52,534 nt of DNA from an uncultured Nitrospira sp. GTDB taxonomy: Bacteria > Nitrospirota > Nitrospiria > Nitrospirales > Nitrospiraceae. Both the position numbers and the translations under genes were made by a program. Below are positions 35,353 to 44,438 of the stretch, in pieces. The notes below the pieces were generated by a model. The model made no database searches and was not told the DNA's origin. It saw nothing but the letters and a program-made list of their open reading frames with translations. Within the stretch, counting starts at the first letter, position 1. Every line of letters begins with the position of its first letter. Where the stretch lies: the NCBI GenBank assembly GCA_946479785.1, contig CAMLHQ010000016.1, positions 1 through 52,534 on the forward strand. The letters are read 5' to 3'.

Positions 35353-36060
35353 TCAAGACAGCTGCTCGCCCAGCAGAATACGATAGACGATCGAGACACC
35401 GAGCGACACACTCCCCATACTGGCCACTCCCTGAACACCGAGAAACACCGGCGGGCCGAGCCGCAGCGACCAGACCACCGGCAGGCTTAAGACCAGCCCG
35501 ATCAGCATCATGCCCAAGATCGAGCCGCAGCCGAACACTGCGATGTAGATCAACCCTTCCATGACACTCTTCGCGGACGTGACGACGAGAAGCAACAAGG
35601 CCGCCGAACCGGCAAGTCCATGGGCCATCCCGATACAAAGCGGACGCACTGACTCTCGCCACCAGTGGGAATGGCCGTGACTCACGGACCGCACATGGCT
35701 GTGCAAGTGAACGTGCCTCGAGCCGTCATGATCGTGTTGATGCACGTGCCATCGTTCCTTGATCAGCTTCGTGCCCAGCAGGCCGCCAAGAACGACAAGC
35801 ATGACGCCTACGGCAAATTCAGCGGCCCTCGCGACCGGTTCAGGGATCGGCACGTGGAGAACGAGCACGATGGCTCCGACGAGTAATAGCACTACCGTAT
35901 GGCCCAATCCCCAACTCAAGCCGACGAGGCTCGATGCTCGCCACGACGGACGTTGCGCCAACACCGTCGCGACCGCGGCAATGTGGTCCGTATCGAGGGC
36001 ATGGCGAAGTCCGAGGACAAAACCAAGACTCAGAATTGTCAAAAAGGATGATTCAATCAT
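35353..36060 (-). CDS. Nickel/cobalt transporter (NicO/NiCoT-like, UreH type)
   Basis: 235 residues, about six membrane segments. The first helix has the metal-transport signature RHALDTDHIAAV (H20, D23, D25, H26). A cytoplasmic or loop region about 103-133 is strikingly His-rich (13 His in about 30 residues, with a HQHDHDGSRHVHLHSH pattern), which suits metal capture. The family imports or exports Ni or Co. The window encodes a cobalamin-dependent enzyme (NrdJ), so cobalt supply would make sense; the metal cannot be read from sequence. It stands apart, with 184 bases to moaA on one side and 153 to accD on the other. Confidence 0.8.
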   Translation of the reverse strand: MIESSFLTILSLGFVLGLRHALDTDHIAAVATVLAQRPSWRASSLVGLSWGLGHTVVLLLVGAIVLVLHVPIPEPVARAAEFAVGVMLVVLGGLLGTKLIKERWHVHQHDHDGSRHVHLHSHVRSVSHGHSHWWRESVRPLCIGMAHGLAGSAALLLLVVTSAKSVMEGLIYIAVFGCGSILGMMLIGLVLSLPVVWSLRLGPPVFLGVQGVASMGSVSLGVSIVYRILLGEQLS

Positions 36061-36244
36061 GAAATCTCTGCACGTCAGATGATCTGAATCAATGCATTAG
36101 CCTGAATAGCCAGACGACCTGAGGCACTTGAGACCGAAGTCCGCCTGAGCTTCTCGAAAACGGAGACGCAGGCATATGGAGTCCGATACGTCGAGGAGAC
36201 CGAGCGAGACAAGTCCCGCCGGACAAGAGGATCGATTGCCGCTA

Positions 36245-37312
36245 TCAGCCACCGCGTGCGTGCATTTCAAGGTGTGGATCCTCGCGAAGTTTTTCGATGC
36301 CGATAAGCCCACCTTCACGGAGACCGACACGTTCCAGCGCTTTGCGCTCTTCCGCGCCCCGATCACGCCGGGATTCCCAGCCGGCCCGAATCAATGTTCG
36401 CATATCGTGATTCGACAATCCGTCACGAAGAGGCTTCCGCAAATCGGTCCCGGTCGTCGCATAGAGACAGCGATACCACATCCCATCGGCGGTGACGCGA
36501 CTCCGGTCGCAGTTGGAACAAAACGGCGTCGTCGTGGACGGAATAATGCCGAACGTCGTCCCGTCCGGCAAGATAAAGCGCTGGGCGGGAGCCGAGCCCC
36601 GCTCCGGCATCGGCTCTATCTGGCCGTAATACTTGCCGAGTGTCGCCAGCATCGTTTCACGGGAAAGCACTTTTTCAGGAGCCCACTTATTGGCCCCGCC
36701 CACATCCATGTACTCGATAAACCGCACTTCCGCTTGAAAGTGTTTTCCGAATTCAATCAGCCCGATCAACTCGTCATCGTTAAAACCACGGATCGCGACG
36801 GTATCGAGTTTGAACCCCGTAAAGCCAATGCGACCGACAGACTCGATCCCTTCGATGACCCGCGCATACTCATCACGACGAGTGAGTTGCCGGAATCGCT
36901 CTGGCCTTAACGTATCCAGGCTCACCGTCACACGATGCAGACCGGCTTCATAGAGCGCTTGGGCTTGATCGGACAACAAAATACCGTTGGTCGTGAGGGC
37001 AATTTCCTTGATGTTGTGGTTCTGAAGAAGCAGACGAATGAGCCGGGGCAGATCGCGACGAAGTAGGGGCTCTCCGCCCGTCAGCCGGATCTTGTCGACG
37101 CCGAGATCCGTAAAAAAGCCGGTCAGCGTCGCCATTTCTTCGAACGTGAGGACATCGTCTCGCGGCAGCCAGACATAGTCTTCCTCCGGCATGCAATAGG
37201 AGCAGCGCAGATTGCACCGATCGGTCACGGATAGCCGTAAGCTTTTCAACGGCCGTCCGAACGCATCGACCACTGTCTGATAAGAACCAATATGATGAGA
37301 GGTGTCTTCCAT
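36245..37312 (-). CDS. moaA: GTP 3',8-cyclase MoaA
   Basis: 355 residues. N-terminal radical-SAM cluster C33-x3-C37-x2-C40 (CNLRCSYC), TGGEPLLRRDL, and the second cluster FCSNC...YRC in the C-terminal half. The protein ends in the conserved Gly-Gly. It converts GTP to 3',8-cyclo-GTP, the first step of molybdenum cofactor synthesis. It follows moaDE by 31 bases, which contain a perfect hairpin. The order moaC-moaDE-moaA on one strand gives most of the pathway to molybdopterin. Confidence 0.96.
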   Translation of the reverse strand: MEDTSHHIGSYQTVVDAFGRPLKSLRLSVTDRCNLRCSYCMPEEDYVWLPRDDVLTFEEMATLTGFFTDLGVDKIRLTGGEPLLRRDLPRLIRLLLQNHNIKEIALTTNGILLSDQAQALYEAGLHRVTVSLDTLRPERFRQLTRRDEYARVIEGIESVGRIGFTGFKLDTVAIRGFNDDELIGLIEFGKHFQAEVRFIEYMDVGGANKWAPEKVLSRETMLATLGKYYGQIEPMPERGSAPAQRFILPDGTTFGIIPSTTTPFCSNCDRSRVTADGMWYRCLYATTGTDLRKPLRDGLSNHDMRTLIRAGWESRRDRGAEERKALERVGLREGGLIGIEKLREDPHLEMHARGG

Positions 37313-37322
37313 CAGTTTTCAA

Positions 37323-37344
37323 AGAGGATGGTCACCCATCCTCT
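37323..37344 (-). promoter_or_regulatory. 9-bp perfect hairpin between moaDE and moaA
   Basis: AGAGGATGG pairs with CCATCCTCT around a 4-base loop. It touches the moaDE stop codon and ends about 10 bases before the moaA start. In the moa direction it is followed by TTTGAAAAC, too few T for a strong terminator. Attenuation, mRNA processing or a ribosome-access role are all possible. Confidence 0.55.
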
Positions 37345-38042
37345 CAAGGGTGTTCTTCGACCCACACCTCGCCGGAGGGCGTATGTTCCAATTTCCAAAT
37401 CGGGGTAATCTGCTTCAATTCGTCGATCGCCCACTTGCAGGCTCGAAATGCTTCCGCGCGATGTTCTGCGCCGGCAATGATCAGAACGATATTCTCACCA
37501 ATCGTGATTTCGCCGTAGCGATGCACGATCAGCAGTTCAAGAATGTCGAAATCCTTCAACGCGCGGTTGCGGATCTCCCGCAACTTCTTCTGCGCCATCC
37601 CTTCGTAATGCTCAAAGGTAATCCCGTCAACATCCCGCCCCTTCGAATGATCGCGAGCGGTGCCAAGAAAAATGGAAATGCCCCCGATTCGCTTAGACCG
37701 GCTCCGTACCCGGTTGATTTCCGCATCGACTGAAAAATCTTCCCGCTGCACACGAACCAACTGACCTTCGTCAATCGTTTGTTCCATTGGCGCTCCACCG
37801 GAAAAAGGAGGAAGCAATGCGATCTCGTCCCCTTCGTGAACCTTCGTATCCTCGTGTGCAATTTCCTGATTCACCGATACCAAAATTTTCTTCTTATGAA
37901 TCAACTCGCCGATTGTAGGGTGCCGCTTGTTGAGAAGTTCCACCAAATGTTTCACCGATTGGCCGTTCGCCATTGCCACCGAAAGGGACGGCTGATTCCC
38001 CGCGAGGGACTTCGTCATGCCGAATAGTTTGACCGTAATCAT
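37344..38042 (-). CDS. MoaD-MoaE fusion (molybdopterin synthase, MoaX type)
   Basis: 232 residues. Residues 1-83 are MoaD: a ubiquitin-like fold ending ALLPPFSGG (G82, G83). Residues about 88-232 are MoaE: VQREDFSVDAEIN, GGISIFLGTARDHS, YEGMAQKKLREI, RYGEITIGENIVLI, the catalytic-lysine area ACKWAIDELK and PIWKLEH near the end. Molybdopterin synthase needs a thiocarboxylate on the MoaD terminal glycine, which is internal here. In Mycobacterium MoaX this is solved by cleavage after Gly82, and the same is expected here. It follows moaC by 23 bases. Confidence 0.9.
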   Translation of the reverse strand: MITVKLFGMTKSLAGNQPSLSVAMANGQSVKHLVELLNKRHPTIGELIHKKKILVSVNQEIAHEDTKVHEGDEIALLPPFSGGAPMEQTIDEGQLVRVQREDFSVDAEINRVRSRSKRIGGISIFLGTARDHSKGRDVDGITFEHYEGMAQKKLREIRNRALKDFDILELLIVHRYGEITIGENIVLIIAGAEHRAEAFRACKWAIDELKQITPIWKLEHTPSGEVWVEEHP

Positions 38043-38065
38043 ACCAATCGCAATCTGCTAAGATC

Positions 38066-38554
<489 letters not shown>

Positions 38555-38818
38555 TTTCCTCGCTGAATCAGCCGGTTATGATTTGCGACGGTCGGTAATT
38601 ATATGAGCCGGTCGATGGTCTGGTCAATCCCTTTGTGCTCGCCACGCGCGGCACGCTTTCTATCCTCTCGCCAAGAGCAATTGGATCGACTCCTGGTCGA
38701 ACAAGTCTGTGTGGCGAAGCCCGTTCCACGTGCGCAGGTAGCTCGCAGGAGTCCTACCCTTACTTCCTTCCCTACCCTGCGAAGGTCTGGTTGACAGCCC
38801 CTCTTGCCATCCCGGACA

Positions 38819-39778
38819 ATGGCTTCTGTGGCTGACAAAATTGTCATCGAACGGTTGGAATTTCAAGGGCGATGCGGCGTCATGCCCGAAGAACGTCGCC
38901 GGCCTCAACCCCTGGCCATCGATTTGGAATTGGACTGCGAAACGACACTGGCTGCCTCCTCCGACTGCATCACGGACACGGTCGATTATGCGGAAGTGAC
39001 GGAACGAATCGTCGAATTAGGAACGAAAGAAGATTGTGCGCTGCTTGAGGCTTTCGCCGAGAAACTGCTCACCATGCTCTTCACAGAGTTCCCCGTCAGT
39101 CGTGCCAAGCTGTGGCTGCGGAAGCTGGCTCCTCCGCTCACGCAAATGACCGGGTCGGTGGGGATTAAGGTTGAACGGGCCCGTGCCGCACATCATGCGC
39201 AACAGGTCGAGCCCGCTCCTTCCCGCTTCGTCACACAGCAATTTTATCGCTTGCCCAAAGGCCGGGCGCTGGATGTGGCCTGCGGAAGCGGACGCCACAC
39301 ACTGTATCTGGCCAGCCATGGATTCGAAGTCGAGGCGATCGATCGAGATACTGAGAGCCTCGCGAAACTTGCTGCGACGGCCAAGCAGCGGCACCTCGCA
39401 CATGTCACGGTCAAGCAGGTCGATCTGGAACGGAACACCGACGAACGGCCTGAGTTTCCGCCAAACACCTACGACGTGATTGTCGTCTGTTTCTATCTTC
39501 ATCGCCCGCTTGTTCCCTGGTTGATCGAAGCCTTGAAGCCTAATGGAGTCCTGCTCTACGAGACCTTCACGATCGACAACTACGTTCGCCACCGTCATCC
39601 CCGCCGCTGGGAGTTCTGTCTGGCGCAGAACGAATTACTCCGGTTGACGTCTTCGCTCCGCGTGCTCTTCTACAACGAAGGCGAACATGAAGGAGGACCC
39701 GGCATGGGCCCGGTCTTCACCGCTCAGCTGCTCGCGCAGAAACCCGGCCCAACCGTTCAGGTATCCGGGTCGCCGTGA
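38819..39778 (+). CDS. FolB-type dihydroneopterin aldolase fused to a class I methyltransferase
   Basis: 319 residues from the ATG at 38819 (TTG 38804 is an alternative; no good ribosome site for either). Residues 1-122 are FolB: IVIERLEFQGRCGVMPEER (E24/E25), Y57 in DTVDYAEV, LLEAFAEKL and the catalytic lysine K102 in LRKLAPP. Residues about 145-310 are a TehB-like SAM methyltransferase: motif I LDVACGSGRHTLYLA, acidic D175 (EAIDRD), DVIVVCFYLHRPLVPWL and LLYETFTIDN. The first half should act in folate synthesis; the target of the second half is unknown. It overlaps the PHP gene as GTGA. Confidence 0.85.
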   Translation: MASVADKIVIERLEFQGRCGVMPEERRRPQPLAIDLELDCETTLAASSDCITDTVDYAEVTERIVELGTKEDCALLEAFAEKLLTMLFTEFPVSRAKLWLRKLAPPLTQMTGSVGIKVERARAAHHAQQVEPAPSRFVTQQFYRLPKGRALDVACGSGRHTLYLASHGFEVEAIDRDTESLAKLAATAKQRHLAHVTVKQVDLERNTDERPEFPPNTYDVIVVCFYLHRPLVPWLIEALKPNGVLLYETFTIDNYVRHRHPRRWEFCLAQNELLRLTSSLRVLFYNEGEHEGGPGMGPVFTAQLLAQKPGPTVQVSGSP

Positions 39779-40623
39779 GTCGCATCGATCTCCATCTCCA
39801 TACATCCCATTCGGACGGAAGTCTTAGGCCGTCGGAGGTGCTCGCACTCGCAAAAGCCGCCTATGTCAGTGCACTCGCTATTACCGACCACGACATCACC
39901 ACCGGCATCCCCGAAGCGATGGCCGTCGGCCAGGAACTCGGCATCGAAGTGATTCCAGGTGTCGAAATCAGCTCCTTTGATGGCAAGAGCGAACTCCACA
40001 TTCTCGGCTATTGTCTGAATTGGGATGACGAAGAATTTAATCGTCGGTTGGCTACGCTCCGCGCCAGCCGCCATCGTCGCAACCCAGTCATTATCGAGCG
40101 ACTTCGAGCTGCGGGACTGGATGTGACGTATGAAGAAGTGAAAACTCTTGCCGGTACCGAATCGGTTGGGCGCCCTCACATCGCGCAATTGCTCATGCGG
40201 AAGAAATATGTCACGTCAGCCAAAGAAGCTTTCGATCGTTATCTCGCAGAGGGGAAGCCTGCCTATGTCGCCCGCGAGCTGCCTACACCAGCAGAAGCGA
40301 TCGGTTGGATTAGAGAAGCCAAGGGTGTGGCGGTGTTGGCCCATCCTACCTGGGTCAAAGAAACCGGCGATGGTCTTCGCACCTGCGTCACCACACTGAA
40401 AGAGGCGGGCCTTGGCGGCGTTGAGGTGCATTACAGCACCCACAGCAAGTCTCAGACGGCCAATTATCTAGAATTGGCTCAGCGGCTCGGGCTCCTGGTC
40501 ACCGGAGGCAGCGATTTTCACGGCATCACGAAGCCAGACATTGAAGTCGGCTATGGGCGTGGGGATTTAAAAGTAAATCCCCGGTTGCTGGCCCCCCTCA
40601 AAGAAGCAGCCGCGCACCTGTAA
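39775..40623 (+). CDS. PHP-domain phosphoesterase (YciV/RnaAM type)
   Basis: 282 residues, GTG start overlapping the folB-fusion stop. PHP motifs: DLHLHTSHSDGS (H8, H10, D15), ALAITDHDIT, GVEISSFDGKSELHILGY, LAHPTW, GGVEVHYSTHS and GGSDFHG. Enzymes of this branch hydrolyse 3',5'-nucleoside bisphosphates such as pAp, or trim RNA 5' ends, with a trinuclear metal site. All metal ligands seem present. It is cytoplasmic. Confidence 0.88.
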   Translation: MSRIDLHLHTSHSDGSLRPSEVLALAKAAYVSALAITDHDITTGIPEAMAVGQELGIEVIPGVEISSFDGKSELHILGYCLNWDDEEFNRRLATLRASRHRRNPVIIERLRAAGLDVTYEEVKTLAGTESVGRPHIAQLLMRKKYVTSAKEAFDRYLAEGKPAYVARELPTPAEAIGWIREAKGVAVLAHPTWVKETGDGLRTCVTTLKEAGLGGVEVHYSTHSKSQTANYLELAQRLGLLVTGGSDFHGITKPDIEVGYGRGDLKVNPRLLAPLKEAAAHL

Positions 40624-40658
40624 TCCTCTCGAAAGCCTCGCAATTTTCCGCCAATTCG

Positions 40659-40686
40659 TTGACTCTCCGATGCCGTCCGTTACACT
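40659..40686 (+). promoter_or_regulatory. Sigma70-type promoter of the kinase operon
   Basis: TTGACT (40659-40664) and TACACT (40681-40686) are 16 bases apart. Transcription would start near 40693, 26 bases before the kinase ATG at 40719. Confidence 0.55.
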
Positions 40687-40718
40687 GAGGACCATTCACG
40701 TCTTCGTCGTCGGATACC

Positions 40719-42122
40719 ATGTCGAAAAGCTTGCACTGGATCATCCCCCATGTCACCGGCATCCTTGCAGCTCTTCTGGCCGGACCACTACTCAGCAGCA
40801 TGGCCTGGGTTGAGTTCTTCACCATTCCTCTGACACCGATCGCCGGCCCGAGCGCGGTACGATTGCTCGCCAACGCCATCGCGCTCGGACTCGTCATTGC
40901 CTTAGCCGTGGCAGCTTATCAGCAGCTCGCTGATAACGGTCGCGGATCAAGTTTTTTCCGGACAATCCTGTTTCCATTAGTCGCGTTGATCATCCTCATT
41001 TTCGGTGGAAAAGCGCTTCGTACGAACGGCCTGCCGTTGGTCCAACAGATCGGCCCATACAATTTTCTTCAGGGTTACACCATCGCACTCGTCGGGTCCG
41101 GACTATGGCTGACCGTGGTCTGGCTCCGCAATCTTGACTTCTTGCGCAACGCCTTTGCGCCTCCTCCGCCGTCCATTAAACGGACCCCTGCACGGCAAGC
41201 CATCGAAGAAGAGCTGGTCTTATCGGACAGCAGCGACACACTCCCCGCTCAACCTGCCGAAAAAGCCTCCCCCATCAGCCTCAATGGCCAAGCTCCGGCT
41301 AGTCTGGGCCGCTACAAAATCCTCAAGGAACTGGGCCGCGGCGCCATGGGCCTGGTGTATCTCGGTAAAGATCCGACAATCCAGCGCTTCGTCGCGATCA
41401 AGACCATGCGGTTGGATCAAATTGACGAACCAGAAAAACTGCAAGAGGTCAAGACCCGTTTCTTCCGTGAAGCGGAGTCGGCAGGCCGTCTGTCCCACCC
41501 GAACATCGTCACGATCTATGACGCAGGCGAGGAGAAGGAGCTGGGCTACATCGCCATGGAACTCGTTGAGGGGAAATCACTCAAGGAGTGGTCGCGCAAG
41601 CCGAATCTGATGCCGCTCGCGGACCTCGTCCAGATCCTCGCCTCTGTCGCCGATGCATTGGACTACGCGCATCAACAGGGCGTGGTGCACCGCGACATCA
41701 AGCCCGCCAACATCATGATCACGAAGGACCGGTTGGTGAAGGTGATGGACTTCGGTATCGCCAAGATGGCTTCGACCAGCAAAACCCAGACGGACGTCGT
41801 CCTCGGCACTCCAACCTACATGTCGCCGGAACAAATTGCCGGCAAGAAAGTCGATGGACGGTCGGACGTGTTTTCCCTCGGCGTTGTCTTATTTGAGCTG
41901 CTGACCGGACAGCCCCCGTTCACGGCGGACAACCTGTCGGCTCTCCTGTTCGCTATCGCCCATAATCCGCATCCAGAGCTTCAGACGCTTCGTCAGGACC
42001 TTCCACCGATGTTTCAAGAAGTATTGAACCGCGCCCTACAAAAAGACCTACCGCAGCGCTATCGCCGCGCGGGAGAGTTTGCGCAAGACCTCCGTGCCTG
42101 TCTCCACAGCCTTGCGGCCTGA
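40719..42122 (+). CDS. Membrane-anchored Hanks-type serine/threonine kinase
   Basis: 467 residues, with the membrane part first, unlike PknB. About four membrane segments (10-27, 50-68, 83-98, 118-136) are followed by a linker and a full kinase domain (about 199-460): glycine loop ELGRGAMGLVYLG, K228 in VAIK, HRDIKPANIM (324-333), DFG (344-346), GTPTYMSPEQ and DVFSLGVVLFELLTG. It phosphorylates Ser/Thr in cytoplasmic targets. It has its own promoter and is followed within 13 bases by a PP2C gene and then an FHA gene, a closed phospho-signalling set. Confidence 0.93.
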   Translation: MSKSLHWIIPHVTGILAALLAGPLLSSMAWVEFFTIPLTPIAGPSAVRLLANAIALGLVIALAVAAYQQLADNGRGSSFFRTILFPLVALIILIFGGKALRTNGLPLVQQIGPYNFLQGYTIALVGSGLWLTVVWLRNLDFLRNAFAPPPPSIKRTPARQAIEEELVLSDSSDTLPAQPAEKASPISLNGQAPASLGRYKILKELGRGAMGLVYLGKDPTIQRFVAIKTMRLDQIDEPEKLQEVKTRFFREAESAGRLSHPNIVTIYDAGEEKELGYIAMELVEGKSLKEWSRKPNLMPLADLVQILASVADALDYAHQQGVVHRDIKPANIMITKDRLVKVMDFGIAKMASTSKTQTDVVLGTPTYMSPEQIAGKKVDGRSDVFSLGVVLFELLTGQPPFTADNLSALLFAIAHNPHPELQTLRQDLPPMFQEVLNRALQKDLPQRYRRAGEFAQDLRACLHSLAA

Positions 42123-42135
42123 GGAGGAAGCTCTC

Positions 42136-42957
42136 GTGGCGATCGTTACGCTCCACAGCGCCAAGTCCGACATCGGACGCAAGCGTTCCCACAACGAAGA
42201 CTGTTTGGCCGCTGATCCGGCACTCGGGCTCTATGTCGTGTGCGACGGCATGGGAGGCGGCAATGCCGGTGAAGTAGCCAGCCGCATGGCGATCGATACG
42301 ATTCTGGCACATGTGACAGCAGCCGCCGCTAGCCCCGCTATCGGATTGATCGGTCCAGTTGATCCCAACCTGTCTTCCGTCACAAACCAACTCGCCAGCG
42401 CAATCCGCGCGGCCAACGAAGCGGTGCACAAGGCTTCTTGGGAGGAGGCGAAATATGCCGGGATGGGTACCACCGTCGTTGCGATTCGCCTGACGGACCA
42501 TTATCTGTCGATCGCGCATGTCGGAGACAGCCGCCTCTACTTGATTCGGGACGGCATCATGCAACTGTTGACCTCCGACCATTCCTGGGTAGCCGAACAA
42601 GTGGCGCGGGGATACATGTCAGAGGAAGAAGCGGAGCGGTCTCCGCGGCGGAACATCGTCACCAGGGCGCTCGGTGTCGAGAGCACCATCGAGATCGATC
42701 TGGCTGAAATGCCGCTGCTCAACGGCGACCTCCTCCTGTTGTGCTCCGACGGCCTGACGCGGGGAGTGCGCTCGGAAGACATTTTGCAGACCCTCGAGCT
42801 CGACAGCGACTTGGGTACGAAAACGGACCGCCTGATCTCGATGGCCAATGAAGCAGGCGGAGACGACAACGTCACGGTCTTGCTTGTAGCCGTTCAACGC
42901 GGCGCAACCGATCGACTCTGGCAGCGCATCAAGCAACGCTGGTTGAAAGCCTCTTAA
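42136..42957 (+). CDS. PP2C-family serine/threonine phosphatase of the kinase operon
   Basis: 273 residues from a GTG at 42136, set by GAGGAGGAAG (42121-42130), which overlaps the kinase stop. Motifs: RKRSHNEDC (E21, D22), YVVCDGMGGGNAGEVA (D37), AHVGDSRLYLIRDG, LLLCSDGLTRGV and GGDDNVTVLL. It should reverse the action of the adjacent kinase. It is a paralogue of the PP2C at 16230. Confidence 0.93.
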   Translation: MAIVTLHSAKSDIGRKRSHNEDCLAADPALGLYVVCDGMGGGNAGEVASRMAIDTILAHVTAAAASPAIGLIGPVDPNLSSVTNQLASAIRAANEAVHKASWEEAKYAGMGTTVVAIRLTDHYLSIAHVGDSRLYLIRDGIMQLLTSDHSWVAEQVARGYMSEEEAERSPRRNIVTRALGVESTIEIDLAEMPLLNGDLLLLCSDGLTRGVRSEDILQTLELDSDLGTKTDRLISMANEAGGDDNVTVLLVAVQRGATDRLWQRIKQRWLKAS

Positions 42958-42977
42958 TCTTCACAGGAGCGAGCATT

Positions 42978-43688
42978 ATGGACACTATTGTTACCGAGCC
43001 AGCCAAACTCCTCGTCAAACTCAAAGGCCAGCGCTCGCGCACAATCGACCTCGTGCAGGATACCTTCACGATCGGACGCAAGGCCGACAACGATCTGCCG
43101 ATCGACGATCACACCGTCTCGAGCCGCCATGCCAAAATCGTCCGGGTGCAATCCGTCTATTTTGTGGAAGACCTCAAGAGCACGAACGGCACGTCCGTAA
43201 ACGGGAAACCAATCGACCGAGCCCAGCTTCACGACGCCGATGTGATCACCATCGGCCAGCATCGGATCATCTTCCAAGATAGTGCACCCGCTCCTGCCGT
43301 GCCGGCATCCGCCTCATTGACCGACATGGAAAAGACGATGGCGATCAGCAGCAAAGATCTGCGCGCCGGCACGCCATCGACGACGGCAAAACTTCTCGTG
43401 ACCGCAGGAAAGACCGACCGTTTGGAGTACCATCTGACCAAACCGGCCAATCTCATTGGATCGCAGGAAGGCGCCGCCATCCAGCTGACCGGATGGTTCG
43501 CTCCCAAGACGGCTGCGTTGATCTCCAGCCGAGGAGGCACCTACAGTATCAGCCCCTCTCAGGGAAGCAAGAAACTCTCGGTGAATGGGAAGGACGTGTC
43601 TGGACAACAGCCATTGAAGGACGGCGATGTGATCGAGGTGGCGGGCGTTTCAATGACCTTTTATGCTGTACCGCAAAAAAACAAGTAG
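42978..43688 (+). CDS. FHA-domain protein
   Basis: 236 residues. The first FHA domain (about 20-100) is complete: FTIGRKADNDLPIDD, SSRHAKI, and DLKSTNGTSVNG, the phosphothreonine-binding residues. A second FHA-like domain (about 135-232) is degenerate (NLIGSQEGAAIQL, KLSVNGKDVSGQQPL) and lacks the SxxH element. The linker has ASLTDMEKTMAIS, a Thr-containing stretch that could be a kinase target. It should read phosphorylation made by the kinase two genes upstream. AGGAGCGA precedes the ATG. It converges on the next gene with 11 bases between stops. Confidence 0.88.
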   Translation: MDTIVTEPAKLLVKLKGQRSRTIDLVQDTFTIGRKADNDLPIDDHTVSSRHAKIVRVQSVYFVEDLKSTNGTSVNGKPIDRAQLHDADVITIGQHRIIFQDSAPAPAVPASASLTDMEKTMAISSKDLRAGTPSTTAKLLVTAGKTDRLEYHLTKPANLIGSQEGAAIQLTGWFAPKTAALISSRGGTYSISPSQGSKKLSVNGKDVSGQQPLKDGDVIEVAGVSMTFYAVPQKNK

Positions 43689-43699
43689 ACGAGAGCCCA

Positions 43700-44320
43700 T
43701 CACTGTTTGAAGAAAACCGTTCCTTTCGGAAGCGTTTCGTAACAGCGGTCGGATAGCTCCTGAGCATGTTCCTGAAGACATTGCAGCATGTGCCCGCCTC
43801 CAAGCCTCGCGGCTGAACAAAAGCGCTTCATGTCGGTTTGACAGGCAGTCGTCAATCGGCCGTGCTCTTCTTTCCACTTCACAAACCGTTCACGAAGCTG
43901 CTGCTGGCAGGACATCGGCAGTTGTTGGGCGCGCTTCTCCAGACATTGCTTTCGTGCCGGCCCTTCCGCTGAATCAGAGCACAACCGCTCGATTTCAACG
44001 TCACATCGAAGGCGAGCAACCTGCGCAGCGCGGGGATCCAGCGGTGCTACTACCGCCGGAATCTTTACGGCTGCGGGCGGATTCTGATCAGAGGGAACCG
44101 GCGGAGCAGCAGGCACACCGGGAATGGAAAGGTCGAGTATCGGTTCTGGAGGAGTTTTGGCCGTCACCGCAGACACAGGCCTCTGCTGCGGAGGCGGCTC
44201 TTTGGCTGAGAGTTCTGGCAACGATGGCACACTGGCGACGATCGCTAGCCACGCCAGCCCAAGTCCCATAAACGAGAAGGCGCCGGCCAGGATACGTATG
44301 GATGCCTGCTGCTGAGCCAT
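43700..44320 (-). CDS. Membrane-anchored Cys-rich protein with GLG1-like repeats
   Basis: 206 residues. AAGGAGA lies 6 bases before the ATG. An N-terminal membrane anchor (about 8-29) leads to a Pro-rich linker (about 35-92), then a Cys-rich region. Two repeats follow the pattern C...(D/E)(M/I)xR(F/L)CS....G....(K/Q)CL..(R/H)AQ(Q/E)LS..C, as in ACQTDMKRFCSAARLGGGHM. This is the cysteine-rich GLG1 (Golgi apparatus protein 1) repeat, whose bacterial forms are uncharacterised. The Cys pairs suggest disulfides and hence a periplasmic domain. Confidence 0.7.
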   Translation of the reverse strand: MAQQQASIRILAGAFSFMGLGLAWLAIVASVPSLPELSAKEPPPQQRPVSAVTAKTPPEPILDLSIPGVPAAPPVPSDQNPPAAVKIPAVVAPLDPRAAQVARLRCDVEIERLCSDSAEGPARKQCLEKRAQQLPMSCQQQLRERFVKWKEEHGRLTTACQTDMKRFCSAARLGGGHMLQCLQEHAQELSDRCYETLPKGTVFFKQ

Positions 44321-44438
44321 GACTTCTCCTTGCGTGACGAGTTCTCAGCATAGGACAAGGCCCCTAAAAAATCGATGAAATGCGTGGATTCGGCAGAGGG
44401 AAGTCCTGCACTATCAGCGGAAACCACAAGCCGCCACT

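Noticed and set aside
36061..36244. Possible metal riboswitch before the nickel/cobalt transporter
   Set aside because: The region has some inverted sequence (GCCTG...CAGGC) but I could not fit it to the NiCo or cobalamin riboswitch patterns. A 90-codon frame here overlaps the moaA end and looks spurious.
38555..38803. Possible small genes between moaC and the folB fusion (several frames on both strands)
   Set aside because: Frames of 60-80 codons exist on both strands, but none has a ribosome site plus a recognisable family. I see no tRNA cloverleaf either.
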